This document shows positions 29,003 through 38,261 of a stretch of 64,000 bases of DNA, piece after piece. The number at the start of each line of letters is the position of its first letter. Positions within the stretch are counted from its first letter, which is position 1. The notes under the pieces are model-generated. The model worked only from the letters and a program-made list of their open reading frames with translations, searched no databases and had not been told where the DNA came from. Made by a program: the position numbers and the translations under genes. Source of the stretch: Planctomycetota bacterium (GTDB taxonomy: Bacteria; Planctomycetota; J058; JAJDCQ01); contig JAJDCQ010000216.1 of NCBI GenBank assembly GCA_029260755.1, positions 1-64,000 of the forward strand, read 5' to 3'.

Positions 29003-29809
29003 ATGACCCGCTCCGCCCTCGCCCCGCAACGTCGCCTCCCGATCCTCGGAGTCGCGGCGCTGCTCGTCCTCCTCGTCCAGGCGACCGGCTGCTCCTCGAC
29101 GCACGAGAAGGTTCAGGTCGACGCCGAGGCGCCGTTCCTCCGCGAGGACACGACGACGGCGCAGGCGCGGCGCCCGCGGGGGGCGGCCGAGCGGCGGGCG
29201 CACGACCTGGCGGACGACGCGTCGCCGTCGACCCCGCCGAGGTTCGGCGCGTCGAATCGGGCGAGGCCGCGTCTCGTGATCGCCGGCGGCGCGACGCCCT
29301 ACGCGCGCCATCCCGAGACGGCCGATCCGCACGAGCTCGGGCCGGCCGTGTCGATCCCGAGCATCGCCGCTCTCCGGAGCGTCGCGCGATCCGATCAGGC
29401 GCTCCCCGTGCCGTCGCGAGTGGCCGTCGCCTTCGCCGTCGATGGCCGGCTGCGCCGCGCGGACGATCGGGCGATCCGGCTCGGCGCCTCGCTCGAAGAC
29501 GGCGATGACCTCGTCGCCGGGCTGGTCGCCCTGCCGCTCCCGGAGGCGTCGCCGACCGGACGACCCCTCGAGCTGGCCGACCTGGCCCGCTTCACCCGCG
29601 AGCGCGGCTTCGACGTCCTCCTCATCCAGGCGACTCGACCCACGCCGGACGGGCTCTTCGTCGAGGGGCTCTCGATCGTCGTCGCCACGGCGGACGCGGT
29701 CGTGGTCTCGGTCGTCAGCCAGCGCGGCCCGACCGGGCCCGGCGGCGAGGCCCCCCCCGTCCCGCCGGACATCGCGGCGCTGATCCGCGACGTCATCACC
29801 CGCGAGTAG
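29003..29809 (+). CDS. Lipoprotein paralogue, end of the ECF sigma cluster
   Basis: 268 aa from ATG 29003, 88 bp after the previous gene. Signal peptide with lipobox VQATGC, a charged linker (about 45-95), then the domain shared with the preceding lipoprotein: PYARHPETA, IPSIAALRSVAR, VAFAVDGRLRR, GDDLVAGLVALPLP, LADLARFTRERGFDVLLIQ and IVVATADAVVVSVV. Probably transcribed with the sigma operon and terminated by the palindrome that begins 37 bp downstream. Function unknown. Confidence 0.72.
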   Translation: MTRSALAPQRRLPILGVAALLVLLVQATGCSSTHEKVQVDAEAPFLREDTTTAQARRPRGAAERRAHDLADDASPSTPPRFGASNRARPRLVIAGGATPYARHPETADPHELGPAVSIPSIAALRSVARSDQALPVPSRVAVAFAVDGRLRRADDRAIRLGASLEDGDDLVAGLVALPLPEASPTGRPLELADLARFTRERGFDVLLIQATRPTPDGLFVEGLSIVVATADAVVVSVVSQRGPTGPGGEAPPVPPDIAALIRDVITRE

Positions 29810-29845
29810 CGCCCGGAATCTCTGGCATCGCCTATCGTGATTCCA

Positions 29846-29930
29846 GGGGTCAGGTCCAGGATTCACACCAGAGGGGCCGGGTCACCCGCGCTGCGACAGA
29901 TTCGCTCGTGTGATTCCTGGACCTGACCCC
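29846..29930. repeat. Palindromic element with GGGGTCAGGTC core
   Basis: Arms of 23 bp at 29846-29868 and 29908-29930 are inverted copies with one mismatch, separated by 39 bp. The arms begin GGGGTCAGGTCCAGGA. A 15-bp direct repeat (GATTCACACCAGAGG) lies at 29860-29874 and again at 29933-29947, just outside the right arm. The same core recurs in the palindrome at 55459-55525, so this looks like a dispersed REP-like family; it may also end transcription of the lipoprotein operon. Confidence 0.75.
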
Positions 29931-30033
29931 TCGATTCACACCAGAGGCTGGTCGATGAGAGGCGCCCCCCGCTCGGAGCGAGGGGCGCGGTGCGTCGGGT
30001 CACGTCGTCTCGTTGCGTGCGGGGGATGCGAGG

Positions 30034-33000
30034 CTACTTGCCGCCTCCCGCCGGGACGATCGGGATCCGGACCGGGAGCTTGCCGCCCTCGGTTCCGTCG
30101 GCCTTGCGGACCGCGACGTAGTAGTACTTGTCGCCGTCGGTGGCCTTCACCCGGAGCTGGGCGTTGAACGTGGCGCTCTTGCCCTTCTCCTTGAACTGGC
30201 CGCTGGTGCTCCTCTCGTACCAGACGACCGTGCCCTCGCCGTCGAGCTTGGCGACGAGCGCCACCTTGACCGACTTGCTGCTGAAGCCGCTCGGCGCCTC
30301 GACGGGCGCGACGGGCTCGATCGTGAGCCCGGCGTTCGGGTCGAAGTTCTTGGTGCCGTTCCAGTGGGCGACGTACGCCGACTGGATCGGGCCGCCGACC
30401 AGGTCGTTCGCGTTGATGCCGGCGTGGTCGAAGAAGCCGGTGAAGTAGATGTCGTTCCCCTCGACGAAGTGGCGGACGTCGCTGCTGATCGCCTGCGTCC
30501 GCGACTCGAGGAGGAGCCCGCCGCCGAACGGGACCAGGTCGCCGGTCTTCGTGTCGAGGACGGCGGCGCCGTTCAGCGGCGCCCACGCGTTGTCGAAGTG
30601 GAAGCTGCCGGAGAGCAGGAGCTTCGTCCGCCCCTCGTCGAGCCAGCTCATCTGGTAGACGTCGCGGCTCACGCCGCCGACCTTCGTGCAGCTCACCCAG
30701 GCCTTCTTCGCCGCGTCGTACTTGGCGATCCCGAACGTCTCCTCCTCGAGGCGGTCCGCGATCGGGAAGGTGCCGGTGACGATCCCGAGGGTGCCGCCGA
30801 CGTAGAGGTTGCCCGCCGAGTCCATCGTGATGGCGCGCACGCGCGGGAAGCCCTCCTGGATGAAGCCGTGGAAGTTGTCGGTCGGGTGCGCCGGCAGCCC
30901 GGGCAGCCCGTTCGGGAACTTCTTCTGGTCGAGCTCGCTCAGGTAGACCTTGTCGCCGGCGTCCTTGCCCACCTCGAGGGGGCGCCAGTCGCCGTCGGCG
31001 TGGCTCCACTTCGCCACGTTGTAGGTGAGCTGGGCGTTGTTGGTGCCCGCGCCGTAGAAGCCGAAGCTGCCCGCCACGTAGAGGTCGGCGGGATCCTTGC
31101 TCTCGTCGACGTAGATGCACGACGAGATGTTCGGCGCCTTCGGCGTCTCGGGCATCAGCATCCGGCCCATCGGGTGGTAGACGCCGTCCTTGTCGACCCG
31201 GATCACCTGGCTGACCGTCGCCGGCGAGTCGAGCTTGCTGTTCGTCATCCCGCCGGTCGAGCCGACGATGTAGAGGTCGCCCGTCTTCGAGTTCCAGGCG
31301 ATGTCGTTGACCGGCTTGCCCTTCTTCGGATCGGAGTTGCCGACGACGGCGTTGCCGGCCTCGTCCTTGCCCTCGAGCGCGCTCCAGGTCTTCGCCTCGA
31401 GGTCGTAGATCGCGATGCCGGCGTGGCTGTTGATCGAGCCGTAGACCCAGAGCTTTCCGTCGTGGATCTTCATCCCGTTCGGCGGGCTCTGCGGACCCTC
31501 CCCGGCGCCGCCGGGCCCCTGCCACGCGAGACGCTGCCAGCCTTCCTCGGCGTGGTGGGTCCAGACGAACCAGTTGAAGTTGACGTCGGCCTCCCAGCGG
31601 CCGCAGAAGTAGAGCTTGTCGCCGTGCTTGAGGACGCCGCTCGGGGTCGGCGTGCCCTTGCCGTCGTCCATGCCGGTCTTGCCCGACATCTGGCTGACCT
31701 TGCCCTTGGCCCGCGGGGGCTTCGGGAAGGCGCGCGACCAGTGCTCGTTTCCACTCGACCAGGCGGTCGTCGGCGCCTTCCAGTGGCGGCTCGAGGCGGT
31801 CGCCATCTTCTCGATCTTCTCGGGCGCGGCCGTGAAGTCCTTCGCCGAGTTCCAGCGGGCGATGTACCAGGACTCCCACTTCTTGTCGTCCTTGCCCTTG
31901 CCATTGCGCCCCGCGCCGACGTAGTTGAAGTCGCCGACGAAGTAGACGTCGTTGCCGTTCACGGCGAGGCGGCACTCGGGCATGGCGCGGCCGGCGAGGC
32001 CGCTGCCGAGCTGGGTCCACTCACCCGACTTCGGATCGAAGCAGGCGGCCATCGCGGCCGGGTCGCCGTTCTTGAACCCCTCGTAGACCTTGTCCGTGCC
32101 GACCGGGCCGCCGAAGCTGCCGGCGATGTAGATCTTCCCGTCCTCGGCCTTCGCGATCGAGTAGGCCTCGCGGCCGAGCCCGCCCTTGCCGGTCGGGTCG
32201 ATCCAGAGACCCTTCTCCGCGTCCCACTTCGCGACTCCACGGAGCGTCTGGCCGCTGTCCTTGCCCTCGGAGAAGGCGCCGACGATCCAGATGTCGCCGC
32301 CGTCGAGGAGGACGTCGAGGACGTTCACCGAGTCGAAGTACTTGTAGTCGCCGGCGCGCTGGAGGATCGCCTCCTTGCCGCCGTCCTGGGGCTTGATCCC
32401 CTTCTTCGGGAACCACGTCCAGCCCTTGCCGAGCTGCCACGACGCGAAGCCGGTCGAGTAGCGGGCGGTGCTGCCGCCCTGCATCGGGCTCTCGCCGTTG
32501 CCGCCGGTGTGCTGAAAGCGTCCGGCGACGTAGATCGTCGACGGATCGGTCGACTCGTCGATCGCGAGCTTGTGGACGATCACGGCGCCGGCGCCCCGGA
32601 GGCCCGGCGACATCGGCTCGTAGCTCTTCGTGTCGAGGTCGAGGCGGTGGACGCCGTTGCTCGCGGGGTACTTCCGCCGGGCGCGGGGGCCGGCGATCCC
32701 GGAGAAGCTGCCGCCGATGTAGAGGTCGTTGGCCTTGCTGTCGTAGGCGATCGACTGGATCGAGCCGCCGGGGCTGACCGTTCCGTCGTTCTGGAAGGTG
32801 CCGAGCGGCTGCCACTTGTTGGCCGAGGTCTCGTTGGGATCCCAGACCGCGAGAGCGTCGACGCGGTGGTACATGATCCCGCCGGGGTTATCGAGGCGAG
32901 TGAACTCGCCGCCGACGACGAGGCGGCCGTCGGGCAGCCAGAGGAAGTCGTTGATCTTGCCGTCGGGGCCGTTGCCGCCCTGGGCCGAGTGGAACCAGGC

Positions 33001-33321
33001 GAACGCCTCCCACCCGGTCGTCGGCGACCACGTCCACATGTGCCAGTAGACGTTGAGCTTCTTCTTGCTGGCGTTCTCGGGGTCGACGCCGTTCTCCCAG
33101 GCGCCGGCGATCCAGAGCTTGCCGTCGTGCCACTTGGCCTTGTTGAAGATCGGCTTGTTCGTCCCGTCGGACATGCCCGTGTCGGGCGCCATCTTCAGGC
33201 TGTTCGCCGGCTTCTTGAACTGCCGCGACCAGTGCTCGTCGCCGTCGGCGGCGAGCGCGGTGGCGGGCGTCGCGAGCAGCGTCGCCACGGCCAGCGCGGT
33301 GAGAGCGGTTCGTCCTCGCAT
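30034..33321 (-). CDS. Large secreted beta-propeller protein with internal duplication
   Basis: 1095 aa from ATG 33321; upstream extension would run into non-coding DNA. N-terminal Sec signal peptide (RTALTALAVATLLATPATALA) with predicted cleavage before ADGDEHW. The mature protein is made of many kelch-like strands (GKLWIAGAWENG, DLYIGGSFSGIAG, IYVAGRFQHTGG, LYVAGSFGFYGAG, NLYVGGTLGIVTG), consistent with two tandem propellers. Its two halves start alike, EHWSRQFKKP...TGMSDG near residue 28 and EHWSRAFPKP...TGMDDG near residue 540, so it arose by duplication. The C-terminal ~100 residues form an Ig-like tail. It uses many AAG lysine codons, unlike the Arg-rich neighbours, which could indicate high expression. 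Role unknown: probably cell-surface or extracellular binding. Confidence 0.8.
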   Translation of the reverse strand: MRGRTALTALAVATLLATPATALAADGDEHWSRQFKKPANSLKMAPDTGMSDGTNKPIFNKAKWHDGKLWIAGAWENGVDPENASKKKLNVYWHMWTWSPTTGWEAFAWFHSAQGGNGPDGKINDFLWLPDGRLVVGGEFTRLDNPGGIMYHRVDALAVWDPNETSANKWQPLGTFQNDGTVSPGGSIQSIAYDSKANDLYIGGSFSGIAGPRARRKYPASNGVHRLDLDTKSYEPMSPGLRGAGAVIVHKLAIDESTDPSTIYVAGRFQHTGGNGESPMQGGSTARYSTGFASWQLGKGWTWFPKKGIKPQDGGKEAILQRAGDYKYFDSVNVLDVLLDGGDIWIVGAFSEGKDSGQTLRGVAKWDAEKGLWIDPTGKGGLGREAYSIAKAEDGKIYIAGSFGGPVGTDKVYEGFKNGDPAAMAACFDPKSGEWTQLGSGLAGRAMPECRLAVNGNDVYFVGDFNYVGAGRNGKGKDDKKWESWYIARWNSAKDFTAAPEKIEKMATASSRHWKAPTTAWSSGNEHWSRAFPKPPRAKGKVSQMSGKTGMDDGKGTPTPSGVLKHGDKLYFCGRWEADVNFNWFVWTHHAEEGWQRLAWQGPGGAGEGPQSPPNGMKIHDGKLWVYGSINSHAGIAIYDLEAKTWSALEGKDEAGNAVVGNSDPKKGKPVNDIAWNSKTGDLYIVGSTGGMTNSKLDSPATVSQVIRVDKDGVYHPMGRMLMPETPKAPNISSCIYVDESKDPADLYVAGSFGFYGAGTNNAQLTYNVAKWSHADGDWRPLEVGKDAGDKVYLSELDQKKFPNGLPGLPAHPTDNFHGFIQEGFPRVRAITMDSAGNLYVGGTLGIVTGTFPIADRLEEETFGIAKYDAAKKAWVSCTKVGGVSRDVYQMSWLDEGRTKLLLSGSFHFDNAWAPLNGAAVLDTKTGDLVPFGGGLLLESRTQAISSDVRHFVEGNDIYFTGFFDHAGINANDLVGGPIQSAYVAHWNGTKNFDPNAGLTIEPVAPVEAPSGFSSKSVKVALVAKLDGEGTVVWYERSTSGQFKEKGKSATFNAQLRVKATDGDKYYYVAVRKADGTEGGKLPVRIPIVPAGGGK

Positions 33322-33512
33322 CGGTGTCCCCCTAATGTCTCCGAGGTCTCTGCATGAGGGGCCCGACGATAGCGTCGCCCCGCGAGACGCGCGAGCGCCG
33401 GGCGGGGGGCCCGGAGGCGCCGGGCTCGGGGCGCGTGCACCGCGACGAGGGCGATGGTCGCGTCGGCGGATCGCGAAGGCTCTCGCTAGTCTGAAGGGCG
33501 GAGGTCGACGCG

Positions 33513-34331
33513 GTGGTCCGTGGCGAGGAGGAAGGGCGGGGGCGAGCCATCGACGTGAGCGGGAGGCTCCGGTCCCCGATCTGTCGAAGCGTCGGGGCGA
33601 CGCTCTTCGCCGCACCGCTCTGGCTCCTGCCCGCCGTCGCCGGGTACCTCGCATCGCGAGGGCATGGCCCGCAAGACCAGTTCGTGGCGTGGCTGACGGC
33701 CGGAGTCGTCGTCGGGCTCGCGGTGTCGCTGGCGCGCGAAATCGCCGGCCGTCGCCCCGCGGCCAGCCTCGTCGGGGGTGCCCTCGCCGGGCCGCTCGGC
33801 TACGGGCTGTCGATCTTGATCTGGCGGGCGATCGCGCTGCTCTCCGAGTCGTCCAGCGTCGGCGCGGCGCTCGAGGGCCTCGCGAGCCCGAGCGCCGGCC
33901 CGGCGTTGCCTGCGCCTCCGATCCTCGCGGCGGTCGCGGTCCTCGCGATGTCGATCTCGATGGTCTACCTCTCGGTCCTAGTTCCGTCCGAGGCGATGGT
34001 GGCCGGCCGGGTGGGTCGGTTCCTGGCCTGGGGGCTCGACCCCGTGCCGATCGGAGCTCCGGAGCCGGGCCTCCCGGCGCGGGCGACGGGGCTCTGCTTC
34101 GCCGTGGTGCTCTGGCTGACGAGCTCGGCCCTGTGCGCGTCGGGCATGAACGACGACTTCCGTTCGTTCGTCCCGATCGTGGTCTGCTACGGAGTGTCCG
34201 TCCTGAGCGTCTGCGGCCTCATGCTCCTCGGCGCGAAGACCGGGGAGCTGTTCTCCGGCGACCTCGTCCGGCCGGGCGATCGGCCCGAGTCCCCGGTCTC
34301 GCCTCGAGACGCGCGAGAGACCGAAGTCTGA
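33513..34331 (+). CDS. Polytopic membrane protein, unknown function
   Basis: Up to 272 aa from GTG 33513 (GTG 33555 is an alternative; neither has a convincing ribosome binding site). About six hydrophobic helices can be seen: TLFAAPLWLLPAVAGYLA, TAGVVVGLAVSLA, GALAGPLGYGLSIL, ILAAVAVLAMSISMVYLSVL, ATGLCFAVVLWLTSSALC and VPIVVCYGVSVLSVCGLMLL. The start, family and role are all unclear. It is divergent from the propeller gene and convergent with the large kinase gene. The stop codon overlaps a half copy (CTGACCCC) of the palindromic repeat core. Confidence 0.6.
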   Translation: MVRGEEEGRGRAIDVSGRLRSPICRSVGATLFAAPLWLLPAVAGYLASRGHGPQDQFVAWLTAGVVVGLAVSLAREIAGRRPAASLVGGALAGPLGYGLSILIWRAIALLSESSSVGAALEGLASPSAGPALPAPPILAAVAVLAMSISMVYLSVLVPSEAMVAGRVGRFLAWGLDPVPIGAPEPGLPARATGLCFAVVLWLTSSALCASGMNDDFRSFVPIVVCYGVSVLSVCGLMLLGAKTGELFSGDLVRPGDRPESPVSPRDARETEV

Positions 34332-34368
34332 CCCCTGGAGTGCAGGGAGTGCGGCTCGGCGGGGCTCG

Positions 34369-37300
34369 TCAGCGGCCGAGGACGACGCGGTAGCGTGCTC
34401 GCTCGGCGCCGGACAGCGGTCGGAAGAGGCGCTCGTCGACGAGGTGCAGCAGCGCGTCGATGTCGAGGAGCCACGTCGCCGCGGTGTGGTCGGCGCTCGC
34501 GGTGACGACGCGCCGGCCGTCGGGGGTGAAGACGGCGGCGAGGACTCCCTCGCGGTGGCCGCGGAGCGCCGTCTCCTCGACGAGGCGGTCGCCGGCGCGG
34601 CGCCAGAGGCGGGCGGTGCCGTCCCACGATGCGGAGAGGACGCGGGCGCCGTCGGGGGAGAAGACGGTCGTCATGACGCCCTTGTCGTGGCCCCTCCCGG
34701 TCGCGACGAGCGTTCCGGTGCGGGCGTCCCAGAGGCGGACGGTGCGGTCGACGCCTCCGCTCGCCACCGAGGCACCGTCGGGCGAGAAGGCGGCGCCGCG
34801 GACGAGGCCCTCGTGACCGACGAGCCCGACGATGGTCTTGCCCGTGCGCGCCTCGAGGATCCGGAGGCTTCCTTCGCCGCCGCCGGTGACGACGCGGTCG
34901 CCCGACGGGGACCAGGCGATCGTCCAGCCCTGCCTCGGGTGCGCCGGGAGCTCGACGGCGGCGCCGGCGCCGCCGTCGTCGAGCGGCATGATCCGGGCGC
35001 TTCCGTCGTCGAGGACGACCGCCACCCGGTCACCGGCCGGCGCCCAGGCGGCGCCGACGATCGGGCCGCCGGCGTCGCGACGGGCGAGCGCGGCGAGAGC
35101 GCCGTCGTGCTCGACGACCTCGCCGCTGCGAGCGGCGGTGCGCACGCGTCCCGAGCGATGGTCGAACGCGACGCTCCAGACGGGGGAGCCCGCGTCCGCG
35201 GTGGCGAGCGGCGCGCCTTCGGCGGCGTCGAAGAGGCGGACGGTGCCGTCGTCGCCCGCCGTGGCGACGCGTGCCCCGTCGCGCGAGATGGCGACGGAGC
35301 GGACGTCGCCCGCGTGCCCCGCGTAGATCGGACCCTCGCCGCCGCGGACCGCCCAGATCCGGGCGGTGCCGTCCCACGATCCGGTGACGACGCGTTGCCC
35401 GCGCGGCCCGAACGAGGCGGCGGTGACGATGTCCTCGTGCCGGCGGAGCTCCGCGACGAGCCGTCCCTCGAGGTCGAAGAGCCGGGTGATCCAGTCGGCG
35501 CCGGCCGTGGCGACGAGGGATCCGTCCGGGGAGAAGGCGACGTCGCGGACGGCGTCCTCGTGACCGCGGAGGACGGCGACCACGTCGCCGGAGCCGACGG
35601 CGGCGAGTCGCGCCGTGCGATCGCCGAACGAGCCGGTCGCCAGGTGGCCCCCGGTCGGGGAGAACGCGACCCGGTTGACCGGCCCCTCGTGGCCGAGGAC
35701 CACCGCGAGCGTGACGCCGTCGCGGACCCGCACGACCCGCGCGGTCCCGTCCACCGAGGCGATCGCCACGCTCGAGCCGTCCGGCGCCCAGGCGACCGAG
35801 GTGAGGGCTGCTTCGTGGCGGGCGAGCTCGCCGGCCGCCCGACCCGACCGGTCCCACGCGCGAGCGACGCCGTCGACGCCGGCGGTCGCGATCCGGAGGC
35901 CGTCGGGCGACCAGGCGAGGCCGTCAATCCGGTGGTCCGCCGGCAGGCGAAGCGCGACGACGTCGCCGCCGACGAGGTCCGAGAGCCGCGCGCCATCCGC
36001 GGTCAGGATGGCGAGACGCTCTCCGGTCGGGTCGAGGGCGGCCGCGAGCACCGGCGCTCCGATGTCGATGACCTCGCGGGGCGCGCCGGTCGCGGCGTCC
36101 CAGAGGCGGACGATGCCGTCATCGCCGGCGGTGAGGGCGGTCGCGCCGTCGGCCGACAGGCTCGCCGCGGTGACCCGGCCGCGGTGGCCGCGCATCTCGA
36201 TCCGCACCAGCGAGAGCCGGAGCGCCTCGCGGAGCCGGCCGATCGTCGCGGAGGACCGGTCGGCGAGGACGGCCTCGCGCGCGAACGCGAGCGCCTTCTC
36301 GGCGTCGTCCTGCTCTCGCGACACGCCGACGAGGGCGAGCGCCCGCGACTCGCGGAGGGCGTCGGCGAGCTCGGCGTTCTTGCGGGTCAGGACGGCCGCG
36401 TAGATGGCGAGCGAGCCGGTCAGGGCGACCGCGGCGAGCGCGGCGACGATCACGGCCCGGCGGTTCCGCCGGACGGCGAGGGCGAGGCGGCGCCACGGTC
36501 CCGGCGGACGGGTGGCGATCGGCTCGTCGCGCAGGAACCGATGGAGGTCGTCGCGGAGGTCGGCGGCGCTCTCGAACCGCCGACTCGGCTCGGGGTCGAG
36601 GCCGGTCTCCAGGAGGGCCCGGAGCGCCCACGGGAGGTGGCCGTCGTGGCCGCCGGGCGGCCGGCCCTCGCGCTTGTGCTGGCCGACCGTCGTGGGGTCG
36701 GAGGCGTCGTGCCCCCAGGCTCGCCGCCGGGTGAGCAGCTCCCAGAACGTCTGGGTCAGGCCGTAGAGGTCGGTGGCCGGGCCGACGCCGGCGGCCGCGT
36801 GCGCGTCGCCGAGCTGCTCGGGGGCCATGTAGGGCCACGAGCCGAGCCGTTCGCCCGTCAGCGTCCGGGAGGCCTCCTCGTCGCGGAGGTCCTTCGCGAT
36901 CCCGAGGTCCATCACCTTCGGCTCGCCGGTCGATGTGAGCATGAGGTTGCTCGGCTTGACGTCGCGGTGAACGAGGCCGGCCTCGTGGACGTGGCCGAGG
37001 GCGTCGGCGTAGACCGCCCACCACCGGACGAGTCGGGCGACGAACGCGGCCTCCTCGCCGGCGACCGTCGGCGCGGCCGGGTCGGCCAGGAACCGGTCGA
37101 GGTCGATCGGGCCGGCCGCGTCGCGCGTCGCCTCGAAGAGCCGCTCCAGGGTCGGGCCATCGACCCACTCGAGGGCGAGGAAGAGATGACGGTCGGTCGC
37201 CCCGAAGTCGGCGAACCACGTCGAGCCGGTCGCGCGGCGCTGCGCCTCGACGGGGCCGATGAGCTGCCAGCCCGTCTCCTCGATCGCGTGACACGAGACC

Positions 37301-38244
37301 AGGTGGGGGTGGTTGAGGCGCGAGAGGAGCTCGCCCTCCTGCTCGAAGCGGGTGCGCGTTCCGCGAGGGGAGCCGGGGCGCAGCACCTTGAGGGCGAGGC
37401 GGCGTCCGGTGGAGAGGTGGACGCCCCGGAAGACGTCGGCGAAGCCGCCCTCGCCGACCCGGTCGCGGATCAGGTAGTCGCTCCCGAGGAGGACGCCGCC
37501 GAGCTCCTCGGGCGCGTGCCGCGCGATGAGGCCCGCGAGGTCCTCATCGCTCGGATCGGTCTGGCCGAGGAGACGCGCGCACGCGCGCCGGAGCGGGAGG
37601 GCCGCCTCGGGCCGCGGGACCGGCGGACCGCCGGTCATCGGGACGAAGCGCGCCTCGCCGCGGCCATCGAAGTCGGCGAGGATCAGGCGCGCGCCGCCAT
37701 CGCCGTCGATCGCGAACGGCTCCCCGGGCTCGAGGTCGGCGAGCGGGGGCGTCTCGAGAGCCGAGGCGACCTTCGCGACGACGGCCGCCGCGTCGCGCCA
37801 CCAGCCCTCCGCGTCCTCGGTCGGGCGGTGATGGACGGTCACGTTCCGGAGCGCGACCGCCTCCTCGAAGAGCTGCTGGCGAGTCCGCGGGGTCGAGCGG
37901 CGGCGGAGGAGGCGGGCGAGCTCGGATGCGGCGCCGGCGTCGGCGCCGTCGAGCGGCGCGGCGAGCGCGTCGAGGGCGCGCTCGGTTCGCTCGAGCGCCT
38001 TCACGAGCCGGTCGCGCTCGTCGGGCTGAGCCTGGCGGAGGCGGCTCTTCCGCCACCTCGCGAGCGCCCGGATGACGGCGACCCAGTGACCCCAGCTCGG
38101 CCGGCGGAGGACGGCGATCGCGCGGACGAGCTCGGGCGACCCGACCGAGGCGTCGGACCACTCGGAGAGGAGGGTGAGGGCGATCCGTCGATGGAGCGCC
38201 TCGAGCCGGGCGAGGGCGTCGCGGACCTCGGATTCACCGCTCAC
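34369..38244 (-). CDS. Giant Ser/Thr kinase: HEPN-like N-terminus, kinase, 14 WD40 repeats
   Basis: 1291 aa from GTG 38244, 17 bp after the TolC stop. Residues 1-165 are helical and contain RNVTVHH (133-139), which fits the R-x4-H signature of HEPN domains and the 'R-N-x-x-x-H' helix found before some bacterial kinases; function inferred only. Kinase domain about 255-560: GEGGFADVF, Lys286, HRDVKPSN with Asp428, DLG 446-448 and GSWPYMAPEQ, with a long insertion (about 330-400). A transmembrane helix lies at about 590-613. The C-terminal ~600 residues hold 14 WD40 repeats by my count, which would make two seven-bladed propellers outside the membrane. Operon with parA-like and tolC-like genes. 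Confidence 0.87.
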   Translation of the reverse strand: MSGESEVRDALARLEALHRRIALTLLSEWSDASVGSPELVRAIAVLRRPSWGHWVAVIRALARWRKSRLRQAQPDERDRLVKALERTERALDALAAPLDGADAGAASELARLLRRRSTPRTRQQLFEEAVALRNVTVHHRPTEDAEGWWRDAAAVVAKVASALETPPLADLEPGEPFAIDGDGGARLILADFDGRGEARFVPMTGGPPVPRPEAALPLRRACARLLGQTDPSDEDLAGLIARHAPEELGGVLLGSDYLIRDRVGEGGFADVFRGVHLSTGRRLALKVLRPGSPRGTRTRFEQEGELLSRLNHPHLVSCHAIEETGWQLIGPVEAQRRATGSTWFADFGATDRHLFLALEWVDGPTLERLFEATRDAAGPIDLDRFLADPAAPTVAGEEAAFVARLVRWWAVYADALGHVHEAGLVHRDVKPSNLMLTSTGEPKVMDLGIAKDLRDEEASRTLTGERLGSWPYMAPEQLGDAHAAAGVGPATDLYGLTQTFWELLTRRRAWGHDASDPTTVGQHKREGRPPGGHDGHLPWALRALLETGLDPEPSRRFESAADLRDDLHRFLRDEPIATRPPGPWRRLALAVRRNRRAVIVAALAAVALTGSLAIYAAVLTRKNAELADALRESRALALVGVSREQDDAEKALAFAREAVLADRSSATIGRLREALRLSLVRIEMRGHRGRVTAASLSADGATALTAGDDGIVRLWDAATGAPREVIDIGAPVLAAALDPTGERLAILTADGARLSDLVGGDVVALRLPADHRIDGLAWSPDGLRIATAGVDGVARAWDRSGRAAGELARHEAALTSVAWAPDGSSVAIASVDGTARVVRVRDGVTLAVVLGHEGPVNRVAFSPTGGHLATGSFGDRTARLAAVGSGDVVAVLRGHEDAVRDVAFSPDGSLVATAGADWITRLFDLEGRLVAELRRHEDIVTAASFGPRGQRVVTGSWDGTARIWAVRGGEGPIYAGHAGDVRSVAISRDGARVATAGDDGTVRLFDAAEGAPLATADAGSPVWSVAFDHRSGRVRTAARSGEVVEHDGALAALARRDAGGPIVGAAWAPAGDRVAVVLDDGSARIMPLDDGGAGAAVELPAHPRQGWTIAWSPSGDRVVTGGGEGSLRILEARTGKTIVGLVGHEGLVRGAAFSPDGASVASGGVDRTVRLWDARTGTLVATGRGHDKGVMTTVFSPDGARVLSASWDGTARLWRRAGDRLVEETALRGHREGVLAAVFTPDGRRVVTASADHTAATWLLDIDALLHLVDERLFRPLSGAERARYRVVLGR

Positions 38245-38261
38245 CGCGGGGCGGGCGCGGG

